Source of the DNA: Promethearchaeota archaeon
GTDB taxonomy: Archaea; Asgardarchaeota; Lokiarchaeia; Sigyniarchaeales; SOKP01
DNA length: 64,000 nt
Assembly: GCA_016840165.1 (NCBI GenBank)
Contig: JAEOSU010000051.1
Coordinates: forward strand, 124,001-188,000
Direction: 5' to 3'
This document shows, one piece after another, positions 54,932-64,000 of the stretch. The notes beneath the pieces are model-generated. The model worked only from the letters and a program-made list of their open reading frames with translations. It did no database searches and had not been told where the DNA came from. The first letter of the stretch is position 1. Each line of letters starts with the position of its first letter. The translations under genes and the position numbers were made by a program.

Positions 54932-57900
54932 TTAATCTAATATACTAAATTTTTTGCTTTTATGCTCAAACTTCCTTAAAACATATCCTTCTTTTGCTAA
55001 AATATCCTTAACTTCCTCTTTTTCTCTCGGTATTAATTTTACACCTTTACATTTTTTACAGTAATAATTATCTGCTGGATCATCCTTAAAATACCATTTA
55101 TTACAATTTAAACAATTATAAGCTACATAGAGAGTGTCATGTTCACATACAGGACAAATATAATCAAAATTCTTTGACTCAAACCATGAATCACAGTATT
55201 TGCAATGTAATGTTAAGAGACGCTCTTGAGTAAATTCAGACTCAATAATCTCTATGCGCTTAATTACTTGATCTTTATCAATATCTTTTATTCTTAAATC
55301 TTCAGCATTAATATTTCTCAACCGATTAATCCATAATTTTCCTTTTTTTTCTGCTAAGATGAAAAGCACTATCCCTATAAGTACAGTTCCAACTATTATG
55401 ATAATCCATGGACCCCAATTATGCCAATTAATAAAACCATTTTCTACTATCACTATAATAAATTGCTCTGCTCGATTTCCTTCCTCATCAAATGCAATAA
55501 TTTTAAGTTCATATGAGCCATCAATGGAATAGGTAGTATCCCAGTTATAACTAAAGATTCCCGTCGTTTCATTGTAATTATAGTCCTGTCTGACGACTAA
55601 ATTATCATTTAAATATAAATATATTCTTGAGGTATCAATTTTGGCATTATCTGTTATCATAGCTTCGACTTCAATCATAGAATTAACTACTTCATTACCC
55701 TTTGGTTTAAGAAACTCAATTAGAGGATCAATGAAATCTGTACTTTTATCAAATCCTAAATAAATGTCAGATAATAACCATCCTGAACCTGGTCCTAAAG
55801 GAAAGTCATTCGAACTAAGGGAAAACATAATCATTATTATCTCATTTTCATATTCGGATAAATCAATGCTTTCATTACCTGATAAAATCTCATCGTCATA
55901 ATAATAGACTTTAAGCACTTCCCAGGTTTCTCCAAAATTTTGAGAAATTGAAACGCTACAAGAATCAAGTTCCTCCTCCTCAATACCAAATTCAAGTTGA
56001 AGAGAAATATCATAGTAATATTGTAAGTATACCTTATGATTATTTTTTAATTGTAACGGCCGGGAAATTAATCTCATATCCCAATCCGTCCCATATCCTT
56101 GGTAAGACCCCCCAAATCCCTGTCCTAATCCACCATAAATATATGTTCTTTCAAAACGAGAGACCTCGTGCCAACTATTATCACCTTTTAACCAGGCTGT
56201 TTGTTCAGTTGGTATGGGAACACCTGTGACATAAAAGTCAGGAAAAAGTTGATTTGAGAATTGGTATCCTACTAGAGTTGAATTAATGTAAGTATTATAT
56301 TGTAGTATTGTTGGAATGGAAAGCGGAAATAAATTGTTATTTGGATTAAACCATTGAGAAGTATTAAGATATTCTCCATCGTATATATGAAATCTAAAAG
56401 ATTGATTAATGAAATCATGAATTGGCAAAGAACGAGTGAACTTAACTCCTTTATTGTCATTATTATCAGAACTCACATTCCAATCACCATATAAATTGAT
56501 CATCGAGTAATTATTATTGTTAATTTCAAGATGAATATATTCTGGATAATTTCCATCTCGATCGTAGTAATAACAAGAAAATTGATATGAGGAATATCGA
56601 GATTTATCAAAAGAATAAACGTCTTGGTTAAAATTAAAGAGATATTGAGGTGAATAGTGATTTGTATAGTTATATAAAGTAAAATAATCTAGCATAAATC
56701 CCTTATAATAGATAGGATCAAAATTTCCATCTAAATTACTAATAAATCTAAATTGGACATAATTTCCAACATATTCTGTCAAATTGAAATTCTCCATGAA
56801 CCAATCGCTCTCTTGGTTAGTGTAAGTTTCTAAGGTTATCCAACCTGTCCAATTTAAGTTGATTTGAAAGAAAATAAAATCTCCTCCATTAAGACTGGTT
56901 CTTAACCCCATTTTAACAAATGGCTGACTAATATTGGTATTTATTTGAGTTAAGTTAAATAATGGGCTAAATAACGTGCCATTTGGGTATGGGTCTTCAA
57001 TGCTATGGGGTTGATATGTATAGTTGGATGGATAATTATGATCCCTTCCGAAATAAGCAGAAGACCAATTATTGTTATATATTTTAGTTCTATTATCAAT
57101 TGAATTGTCTTGGGTTAGAAGAGCCCATCCTGTTCCATTAGAATACCAATTAGCTAAGCCATCATTGAAATCATGGACGTAAGGGAATGATTCACTATCC
57201 ATTGGAAACTCTATCGTTATTGTAAATGTATCTGATGCTGGAAACCTTAAATTATGAGCTCCATCACTGGCACTAAAATAATAATTATATATCCCGATTG
57301 ACGGAAATTCTATAAGTTCACTACGGAATTGAGCCCCGTCTGTATAATTATTATCAAATTCAAATAATTGAGAGAGTGTATAATTCTTTGAAGTTTCAAT
57401 AATATGTACTGAAACGTCTTGAGGAGGCACATTACTGATATCCGCATCAAAATAATCAATAAAAAACCAGTATTTATCAATAGTATAATTCTTAAGCGGC
57501 GAATTACCAAAAAATTCTTGTTGACTTATAATCGTTCCATTTTTTTCTCCTCCAAAAAACGTAATCTCAGGAATTTTTAACTCTGGAATATAAAAATTAT
57601 CAACAGTAGATATATTTATACTAAAATCACTTTCTCCTTCTATGGCTTTTACAATAATTATGCATTCTGTTTGATTATTTTTTGGAGTAAAGTAAAACGA
57701 ATCAAAATTACCATACCATTTTTGATTGGATTGCAATAATATCGGTTCTCCGTATTTATTTGTTTCATTTGAAAATAAAAACATAGTTAAATTACTCTCT
57801 GGACTAACGTTTGAGAGATTAAATTGATATTGGGTATCACTAATAAGATGAATCTTTCTAGCAAAAACATGATTCCCTAATGGATTAATTGATGAACTGA

Positions 57901-59713
57901 CTAAATGATCAGATATCATATCGCTTACATCTACAGATCTAGTTAAAGCATCAATTGCTGCTTGAATATTTAATCTACCATATCCTTCATGGATATCTTT
58001 GAGTGAATTTGGATTACCATTAAAAATTGAAGGAGAAAAAATGCTTTCATCAATATCTGTTCTTGGATCATCTTCTCTTTCAAGATTTGTTTCAGAGGCA
58101 GTCATCAATAAAATAGCTTTTAATATCTTAGACCATTTTGATAAATCTTGAACATTCCATTCATCCCAATCCCCCCATTTTGCATCAATTAAAATATTTA
58201 AAGCTGCAGAAACAATAGCCGCTGAAATGGATGTTCCTTGAAGTATAGTAGTTTCGTCTGAATTATGATCAGCACTAATTATTGAACGATGTCCAAAAAG
58301 ATAACTTCCTCCTGGAGCTAAAATGTCTGGTTTAATCATTTCACCTCCAATATTTTTCCCTACACTGCTATAAGAGCTAACTTGATCAATATCATTAGTC
58401 GAGCCAACTATGATACAATTTTTATTCATCGATAACCTATTAAGAGGGTTTGTTCCCTCGACTCCATAGTTTCCAGCAGCAATAACAACTAATATATTAT
58501 TATTTGATACTTCATTAATCACTCTATTAATAGCAACATAATCGTCTCCTAATGTTCCAATACTTAAGCACACCGCAACTATATGTTTTGTCACTCGATT
58601 TTGGATGACTCGCGATAAAGCACTTACAAGATCTGAGCTATAACCTTTCCCGGATTGGTTTATTATTTTATAAGATAATATTTGGGTTCCATTAGCAATC
58701 CCTGTAAAATGGTTGAAATTTTGGACCAAATTTTCTGGCAAAAAGGAGAGTGTTGCATTAAAGGAATAATTAGGAATCACTTCACTCTTTTTATGATATT
58801 TTAGAACAAGATCATAAATACCGCTATTCGAAACTTTATATTGAAATTCTTTGGAAATATCGGGATTAATATGTAGCGTTGAATTAATAAGTGTCGAGTT
58901 ATAATAGAGTTCAAACCACATTTTATCAATCTCAAGGATATTAAAATCACAAACTGACATTACTTTAAAAATAGAATCAATTTTTGAAAGATTTAGAGAG
59001 GAAAGTTTCATTGAATAATTCTTTGATTCAATAAATTCATCAAATAAATCTAAATGTGAATAATTCCCATATATATTTGTAATTGAAGGAGTTGTTGTAT
59101 CAAATGCTCTAGTTCCTGTTCCTGCAATAATAGACGATAAAAATGTACCATGTCCATTATCATCAGATATAGGATCACTATTAATGAAATTATACCATCC
59201 ACTGATTTTACCATCAAGAAAATCATGATCTGGGTTTACTCCACTATCAAGTACAGCAATAGAGGCGTTTATATCTCCATAAAAACCGTTTAGGCTCCAT
59301 GTAGAATTAGCAGCTTGACTTTGAGCTGCAGCATAATTCATTTGAACTTCTAAGATTTCATCTCTTTCAATATTGATATTTGAAAATTCTTGCTCATAAT
59401 CAGAAATATTTTCAAGAGGAAATATCCCCGCAAAACCAGAAAATTCATTAAATAAGCTGTCCCATTTTCTTTCATTATTAATTATTCCACCATAATACAA
59501 GAATCGCTCTTCAGCATATGAATCATAAGAAGAACTATTAAAAAATACAATAAGTGGGGCAAGTCCACTTTCTGCTCCTTCAACACTACCTTTTTCATCC
59601 GAAAATTGATAGAAAATATTATTATGAGTAATATTAGTCAAACTAAGGAAACCAGTATTAGTTAAAATAATACTACAAATGATAATGCTAAAAATAACAC
59701 GTTTTTTATTCAT
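54932..59713 (-). CDS. giant membrane-anchored subtilisin-like protease with C-terminal zinc ribbons
   Basis: This S8-family serine protease has 1593 residues from the ATG at 59713. A signal peptide (KRVIFSIIICSIILTNTGF) is followed by the catalytic triad in order: Asp in IAVLDSGVNPDH (residue 156), His in DDNGHGTFLS (188), oxyanion Asn in VIAAGN, Ser in GTSISAAIVS (495). An insert of about 120 residues sits between His and the oxyanion region. Nearly 900 residues of beta-rich, Asn-rich domains follow, then a single transmembrane helix (WIIIIVGTVLIGIVLFIL) and a tail of about 130 residues with CKYC, CPVC, CLNC and CKKC, likely two zinc ribbons in the cytoplasm. The start codon overlaps the upstream stop by eight bases. 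Confidence 0.88.
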   Translation of the reverse strand: MNKKRVIFSIIICSIILTNTGFLSLTNITHNNIFYQFSDEKGSVEGAESGLAPLIVFFNSSSYDSYAEERFLYYGGIINNERKWDSLFNEFSGFAGIFPLENISDYEQEFSNINIERDEILEVQMNYAAAQSQAANSTWSLNGFYGDINASIAVLDSGVNPDHDFLDGKISGWYNFINSDPISDDNGHGTFLSSIIAGTGTRAFDTTTPSITNIYGNYSHLDLFDEFIESKNYSMKLSSLNLSKIDSIFKVMSVCDFNILEIDKMWFELYYNSTLINSTLHINPDISKEFQYKVSNSGIYDLVLKYHKKSEVIPNYSFNATLSFLPENLVQNFNHFTGIANGTQILSYKIINQSGKGYSSDLVSALSRVIQNRVTKHIVAVCLSIGTLGDDYVAINRVINEVSNNNILVVIAAGNYGVEGTNPLNRLSMNKNCIIVGSTNDIDQVSSYSSVGKNIGGEMIKPDILAPGGSYLFGHRSIISADHNSDETTILQGTSISAAIVSAALNILIDAKWGDWDEWNVQDLSKWSKILKAILLMTASETNLEREDDPRTDIDESIFSPSIFNGNPNSLKDIHEGYGRLNIQAAIDALTRSVDVSDMISDHLVSSSINPLGNHVFARKIHLISDTQYQFNLSNVSPESNLTMFLFSNETNKYGEPILLQSNQKWYGNFDSFYFTPKNNQTECIIIVKAIEGESDFSINISTVDNFYIPELKIPEITFFGGEKNGTIISQQEFFGNSPLKNYTIDKYWFFIDYFDADISNVPPQDVSVHIIETSKNYTLSQLFEFDNNYTDGAQFRSELIEFPSIGIYNYYFSASDGAHNLRFPASDTFTITIEFPMDSESFPYVHDFNDGLANWYSNGTGWALLTQDNSIDNRTKIYNNNWSSAYFGRDHNYPSNYTYQPHSIEDPYPNGTLFSPLFNLTQINTNISQPFVKMGLRTSLNGGDFIFFQINLNWTGWITLETYTNQESDWFMENFNLTEYVGNYVQFRFISNLDGNFDPIYYKGFMLDYFTLYNYTNHYSPQYLFNFNQDVYSFDKSRYSSYQFSCYYYDRDGNYPEYIHLEINNNNYSMINLYGDWNVSSDNNDNKGVKFTRSLPIHDFINQSFRFHIYDGEYLNTSQWFNPNNNLFPLSIPTILQYNTYINSTLVGYQFSNQLFPDFYVTGVPIPTEQTAWLKGDNSWHEVSRFERTYIYGGLGQGFGGSYQGYGTDWDMRLISRPLQLKNNHKVYLQYYYDISLQLEFGIEEEELDSCSVSISQNFGETWEVLKVYYYDDEILSGNESIDLSEYENEIIMIMFSLSSNDFPLGPGSGWLLSDIYLGFDKSTDFIDPLIEFLKPKGNEVVNSMIEVEAMITDNAKIDTSRIYLYLNDNLVVRQDYNYNETTGIFSYNWDTTYSIDGSYELKIIAFDEEGNRAEQFIIVIVENGFINWHNWGPWIIIIVGTVLIGIVLFILAEKKGKLWINRLRNINAEDLRIKDIDKDQVIKRIEIIESEFTQERLLTLHCKYCDSWFESKNFDYICPVCEHDTLYVAYNCLNCNKWYFKDDPADNYYCKKCKGVKLIPREKEEVKDILAKEGYVLRKFEHKSKKFSILD

Positions 59714-62700
59714 TTGAATCACCAAAATTTTCTTTTGGAATTTCTTGTAGATCATTCGGAGAAATTGTATGCGTACTGGAAATAGATTTGAAATAATCTC
59801 TTAAATTATATTCAATATTAAGGACGGTGGTACTAGAGGAATCCTGAAAAAGAGTTAATTCATAGCGTTGTTGTTCATATCTTTTAGAATGATATTTATG
59901 TTTTTGCCATAGGAAGCCAATAATGACAATAAATGCTCCCACTGAAGGTCCGATTACAAATAGATATTGGATAGTCTTCGGAATGATTACTTTTACTTGA
60001 ACTTCATTAGATTGATATTTTAATTTAGTAAGATAGTATTGTTCGATAAAAGCTGGTTTCAAATTTACTACTGCTTGAGTTTTAGCCTTTATTTTATATA
60101 CAAAACTAAGAGTTTCACCAGAATGTAAACAAGGGATCTCATTTACTAAATTTCCATCGATTAAATCAAAATCTATTCCAGTAAAACTGATCGTATCTTG
60201 TAAACTAACATCTTTAAGGCATATCGTACCAGAATTGATAACAGTTATATTAACAGAAATGATATCTCCAATTTCAATTTGGTTTTTATCAACAGATTTA
60301 ATGATTGTAAAATTGATTGTTCCCAGTATAATTGATTCTGAGTTTTTAATTTGAATTATTTTACTTTCTGGACTTTCAAAATAATTTATTGACGCATATA
60401 AATATGCCTTCCAATCTGTTTTATTCAGAGTTAGTACAAATGACTTTAGATGATTATATTCAATATCAATCAGATTAGAGGATAGATTGTATGGATAAAG
60501 ATCACCATATTTATCTCCTGTCCGAATAGTAAGTGAAGAGATGTTAAAACCTTCTATTCCCGAATTTCGAATCCCTATTGTCAAGTTAAATAGTTCTCCA
60601 ATTTGAGGATTATTATTTGAAGAGTTTAAATATATTTCTATTGTCTTCACATAAGGAAATCGAGTTTCATAGTCAATGGGCGAGGTAAAGAGAACTTCAT
60701 TAGGGTTGGCTGTTAAACTGGTAGAATTAATATTGGCGATGGTCTCATTATTTTCATATTCAATAGTAACTGAGTTGATTTTTGCCGTATTAGGACTATA
60801 AAAAGAAAAATTGAGCCGTTTCTCGGCATATGGAATTAAGTCAGATATATAATAGCTTAGTGTATTGTTGTCGAATAAGAAGTCATTAAACTGGTTTATT
60901 ATACCCGGTATTGTTAAAGAAACATTTACATCATAGGCTGTTTCTGTTCCAATATTTTTTAGAATTAAATGATAATTAAGAATCTCTCCTTGAGTGGTAC
61001 TATACTCGTCTAAATATCCATAAGCTATTATTGAGGCCATACTATAGGTGCTTAAAGTGATTGTATTGGATCTTCGTATATACTCTATATTACCACTCAT
61101 TGAACTATATATCATTCTTGAGCCTAATACTTGATATGAATTAACATCCCTATAGGAAAACTGAATGTCAATATTGTTTATAGAAATATTAAACTTATTG
61201 GATTCAGATGCTTTCACTCTTATCAATACACTATGATTTTCTCTTGTGTAGGGATCGAATATCCATTCTAATGATCCTTCATTTCTTTCAAATGAAAATT
61301 CGAATGTACTATTTGTGTCTGAACTTGAAAAGTTATCTAAGTTCAGGTAAGTTTCTGAAGAGTAATTAAAAACTTCAAAAGTTAGATCACTAGTTAGATC
61401 AGTCAAATTCGCAATAATTGAAATTCGATCTAAGGAATAATTCTTAAAATCTATTGCACTTGTATTTTTAAAAAGAAATTGAATATCAATTTCATTATAA
61501 CCTATATACTTCTCTTCAGATTCGATAATCCAATCATCATTATCATTTTCTAACGCCATTTGCGGATTAGTTCCTGAAATTGTATTGCCAGAGATAATAT
61601 AAGGCAAACTTGGAAAACTTTCTCTTATTAAAAAACTATAATTGTAAAATGTTGTAAAGGAATCATATCCTTCAATTGAAAAGTTGGAGAATTCATAGAA
61701 TATTTTTTCCCCAGGATTTAAATACCAATTATGTTCATTCCAAATACTTTCTTGATTTCCAAATGTTGTGCGTAAATCATTAACACTAACACCGACTAGG
61801 GGTGCTGCTAAAGAATCTAGCAATGCTTGGTAAGATGAAGTCATTATAGTGATAACATTATCCATTTTTTCGTTATAGGGTAATATGTTTGTTAAATTTA
61901 GTAAATCTGGAAAATAATAATCTACGGTTCCTGCACCTGTAGTGTCAAAGTAAAAAATCCGTGGATCTTCATCAAAGTTGAAAAAATCCTCAAGAGAACT
62001 ATATTCACCAGAATATACTACACTCACAATTTCCCAGATGGCATCCTTAAGATCTTCATCAAGATTCAATGCTGTCCCTACTGGTCCAACGATTAAACTA
62101 AATGCATCGTCCAGATCTATTGGAATTTTTGTTGGATTTCCCCATGCTGTATTATTTCCTACATTTTCCGCTGTAATATTAAATGAGAAAGTATTATAGA
62201 CGCCATATGACGTGTTATCTCCAATTAAATCCTTCTTTATTAGGATCGACGGTTCATCATAGCCAATAACATATGAAACTGTAAAATCTGCTATTGGATT
62301 TAAAATACCAGCTGGGAGTCCTTCAATTCCTTGGAAACCAATAATGGATAAAAAGTTCACATAATCCGCAGGATCATTTAAGTTAACGGGTTTTACAAAA
62401 TTTCGTTTAATTCCTTCATAATCCATCCAAAAAAGCTCAAGAGAATAGTCTTCTAAGGAGCTAACATCAAAATCTACTTCTGCATAAAATAGTATCGTGT
62501 CAATTTGTTCTAGCAAAAAACTATAAAGATCAAAATATTTTGGAGTCATATCTGTAATTTCAGTACACATAATATTAACATTAATATTACTTATGAATGC
62601 CCCTATTAATGAAATAAAGATTTTCTCACTGGGTCGTAAAGCATCCCCTTTATAATTTAGCGCATTCCACAAATTAAATTGGTACTCATTTTCGTCTACT

Positions 62701-63689
62701 TCCGTAATTCCCTCATCGGTACCTTCATATTGAACCATTAAATTAACATAATTCGATTGATTACTTAGCGTAAACCCCTCAAATACGTCAATTAATCCTG
62801 CCATATCCGTGTCTGACTCATTATTTCCAATTAAATCTGTGAAATTTCCAAATATTGCTGGGTAATCCAATAATACATTGGTAAACTGTTCAAAGATACT
62901 TTCTACATTAAATGATTCCAAATAAGACAGATCTAATGACTCTATATTAAAATCTATTTGATCTATTGATGCAAGAAAATCTTTTTCAAGAAGATCTAAT
63001 GAATTAATTAGCAAAAAGGTAGAAGAAAGATGTTTGGACTTCAAATATCCATCAGAAGTAAGTCTCTCTACATCTAATGCTTTCCAATAACCATCCATGG
63101 GTAGATTTCCTATTATTTCTCTCATATAAACATTCCAATCTGGAAAATATCCAATAAAAGGAAAGAAGTAAGGATTTGTGGATGCAACTGTAATCAAATC
63201 AATTTCGAATTTTCTTTTAAGGATCTCAAGTGCTCTTTCCGCTCTTATCTCAACTTCGGATTGGGATAAAGAATCTTCATAGTATAAAAATCCAGAAAAA
63301 CCATTGAATGTCATACTAAATTGAATAGGTATATCATTCTCAGTAATTACCTTTGGAAATATTTCTGGAATAATTCCATTTGAAACAGAAAAGAGCAGGT
63401 TACATTTGAAAAAAGCAGGATCTCTCGTATCAAATTGAGGCAAAATGCTTGTATCATTTGAAAAGAACGATTGTTTGATTACAGATTTATTTCCCGCTAC
63501 AAAAGCATCAATATTTTCAGCATATAAGTCAGTTCCTGCGATATCATTTGTGTATAAGTTTTCTATCCCTAAATCATTTTTAACTCTATGACTAAGTAGA
63601 TTACTATTATAGCCTCGAATATGAATTGAAATTGAAAAAAGACTAATTGCTATCAAAATGATAACCGTTATTTGTTTTTTTCGCAACAT
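59706..63689 (-). CDS. giant secreted, membrane-anchored protein of unknown function (CARDB-like repeats)
   Basis: This 1327-residue protein has an N-terminal signal (KQITVIILIAISLFSISI) and one C-terminal transmembrane helix (LFVIGPSVGAFIVIIGFLW) with a basic cytoplasmic tail of about 60 residues. The first 600 residues match nothing I know. The last 600 contain beta-sandwich repeats of the kind that hold N-G-T/D-V patterns (IGTETAYDVNVSLTIPG, NSGTICLKDVSLQDTI), resembling CARDB or DUF11 modules. AAGGAATATTT upstream may serve as ribosome-binding site. It lies between an FtsX permease and the subtilisin-like protease, so all are probably one transcript. Confidence 0.8.
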   Translation of the reverse strand: MLRKKQITVIILIAISLFSISIHIRGYNSNLLSHRVKNDLGIENLYTNDIAGTDLYAENIDAFVAGNKSVIKQSFFSNDTSILPQFDTRDPAFFKCNLLFSVSNGIIPEIFPKVITENDIPIQFSMTFNGFSGFLYYEDSLSQSEVEIRAERALEILKRKFEIDLITVASTNPYFFPFIGYFPDWNVYMREIIGNLPMDGYWKALDVERLTSDGYLKSKHLSSTFLLINSLDLLEKDFLASIDQIDFNIESLDLSYLESFNVESIFEQFTNVLLDYPAIFGNFTDLIGNNESDTDMAGLIDVFEGFTLSNQSNYVNLMVQYEGTDEGITEVDENEYQFNLWNALNYKGDALRPSEKIFISLIGAFISNINVNIMCTEITDMTPKYFDLYSFLLEQIDTILFYAEVDFDVSSLEDYSLELFWMDYEGIKRNFVKPVNLNDPADYVNFLSIIGFQGIEGLPAGILNPIADFTVSYVIGYDEPSILIKKDLIGDNTSYGVYNTFSFNITAENVGNNTAWGNPTKIPIDLDDAFSLIVGPVGTALNLDEDLKDAIWEIVSVVYSGEYSSLEDFFNFDEDPRIFYFDTTGAGTVDYYFPDLLNLTNILPYNEKMDNVITIMTSSYQALLDSLAAPLVGVSVNDLRTTFGNQESIWNEHNWYLNPGEKIFYEFSNFSIEGYDSFTTFYNYSFLIRESFPSLPYIISGNTISGTNPQMALENDNDDWIIESEEKYIGYNEIDIQFLFKNTSAIDFKNYSLDRISIIANLTDLTSDLTFEVFNYSSETYLNLDNFSSSDTNSTFEFSFERNEGSLEWIFDPYTRENHSVLIRVKASESNKFNISINNIDIQFSYRDVNSYQVLGSRMIYSSMSGNIEYIRRSNTITLSTYSMASIIAYGYLDEYSTTQGEILNYHLILKNIGTETAYDVNVSLTIPGIINQFNDFLFDNNTLSYYISDLIPYAEKRLNFSFYSPNTAKINSVTIEYENNETIANINSTSLTANPNEVLFTSPIDYETRFPYVKTIEIYLNSSNNNPQIGELFNLTIGIRNSGIEGFNISSLTIRTGDKYGDLYPYNLSSNLIDIEYNHLKSFVLTLNKTDWKAYLYASINYFESPESKIIQIKNSESIILGTINFTIIKSVDKNQIEIGDIISVNITVINSGTICLKDVSLQDTISFTGIDFDLIDGNLVNEIPCLHSGETLSFVYKIKAKTQAVVNLKPAFIEQYYLTKLKYQSNEVQVKVIIPKTIQYLFVIGPSVGAFIVIIGFLWQKHKYHSKRYEQQRYELTLFQDSSSTTVLNIEYNLRDYFKSISSTHTISPNDLQEIPKENFGDSNE

Positions 63690-63707
63690 TTTTTTTAAAT
63701 ATTCCTT

Positions 63708-64000
63708 CTACATAGTTTCTCGGTATATTTGAACGATCTTTTTCTTCCTAATATTCCTCAACAATAACCTCATCCCTATTAGCACAAATATAATTGAAAT
63801 AGTAAATATAATAATCATATTAGATAGTGGAAATGTGGGAGTGTTCGGTAAATCACTTAATACATTAATAGAGGTTGCTAGTAATAGCCCAGTAGTCCAA
63901 CCCACTATAACCCCAACTGTTCCACTACTAAGCATTATTATTAAAGACTCAATTGTAAACAAGTGATTAATTTCTTTTCCTTTCAATCCTAAAGTTCTAA
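63708..64000 (-). CDS. FtsX-type ABC permease, C-terminal end only (continues beyond window)
   Basis: The frame is open to the right edge and reads RTLGLKGKEINHLF at the boundary, the motif that precedes the last two helices of FtsX domains. The rest (FTIESLIIMLSSGTVGVIVG, NMIIIFTISIIFVLIGM) aligns with the end of the 993-residue permease at 51937, including the closing IVQIYRETM versus IMDIFRQTF. The two are thus paralogues. It ends 18 bases before the start of the giant secreted protein and would be the first gene of the set visible here. Confidence 0.85.
   Translation of the reverse strand, partial: RTLGLKGKEINHLFTIESLIIMLSSGTVGVIVGWTTGLLLATSINVLSDLPNTPTFPLSNMIIIFTISIIFVLIGMRLLLRNIRKKKIVQIYRETM

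Noticed and set aside
59714..59755. Fourteen extra N-terminal residues of the subtilisin-like protease
   Set aside because: ATG 59713 gives a proper signal peptide and a typical eight-base coupled overlap with the upstream stop.
1..64000. CRISPR arrays, insertion sequences or integrated viruses
   Set aside because: No regularly spaced repeats, transposase or integrase frames, or terminal inverted repeats were found in the window.

Overview
The window is a 64 kb, strongly AT-rich stretch of an archaeal chromosome, most likely from an Asgard archaeon close to Lokiarchaeia. The main evidence is a eukaryote-like ESCRT gene cluster at 20.6-24.3 kb: an EAP30/Vps22 protein, Vps25 with a long coiled-coil extension, Vps4 with a MIT domain, and a Vps2/24/46-type Snf7 protein. 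Supporting evidence is a NIP7 homologue, archaeal/eukaryotic-type ribosomal proteins eS1 and uS15, candidate longin/roadblock proteins, leucine-rich-repeat and TPR proteins, leaderless-looking TATA promoters, and two tRNA genes without encoded CCA. One of the tRNA genes has an archaeal bulge-helix-bulge intron. TGA is an ordinary stop codon for several genes here.

Layout. 0-5.4 kb: end of mtnA, a tRNA-dihydrouridine synthase, a short alpha-glucan phosphorylase, a metallo-beta-lactamase-fold hydrolase and small unknown proteins. 5.4-14.5 kb: a SIS phosphosugar protein, an acyl-CoA ligase, a sugar-1-phosphate nucleotidyltransferase, an LRR protein, a ferredoxin-like Fe-S protein, a CYTH protein and an RNA m5C methyltransferase. 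14.6-19.6 kb: a two-gene winged-helix/membrane-sensor unit and a large secreted protein with an internal duplication and a C-terminal sorting-type tail. 19.6-24.3 kb: NIP7 and the ESCRT cluster. 24.4-26.3 kb: a peroxiredoxin-like gene with an in-frame TGA at the catalytic cysteine (probable selenoprotein), a PfkB kinase, and tRNA-Gly(GCC) with a T-loop intron. 26.4-33 kb: an MFS transporter, an ICMT-like membrane methyltransferase, an SDR with a C-terminal extension, a fused DppB-DppC-like permease lacking the EAA loops, and tRNA-Val(GAC). 33.2-39.7 kb: phosphoglycerate kinase and a nickel-linked group (larB, larC, an alkaline-phosphatase-like protein, nikR). 40-51.9 kb: a singlet histone-fold protein, a GHMP kinase, longin/roadblock-like proteins, rubrerythrin, a radical SAM protein, a sirtuin, a second nucleotidyltransferase with a beta-helix, an AidB-like flavoprotein, uS15-eS1 and an ITPase. 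51.9-64 kb: one minus-strand unit of two FtsX-type permeases flanking two giant cell-surface proteins. One of these is a subtilisin-like protease with a transmembrane helix and a zinc-ribbon tail predicted to be cytoplasmic.

How the genes work together. The ESCRT genes supply a membrane-remodelling module: ESCRT-II proteins, an ESCRT-III filament protein carrying a possible Vps4-binding tail, and the Vps4 disassembly ATPase. A second ESCRT-III subunit and ESCRT-I parts are not in the window. LarB, LarC and NikR point to a nickel-pincer cofactor and nickel homeostasis, but LarE and LarA are not here. The right-hand 12 kb looks like a co-transcribed surface-proteolysis/permease system whose ATPase would lie beyond the window edge. 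The selenoprotein candidate implies Sec insertion machinery elsewhere in the genome. No CRISPR array, insertion sequence or rRNA was seen.
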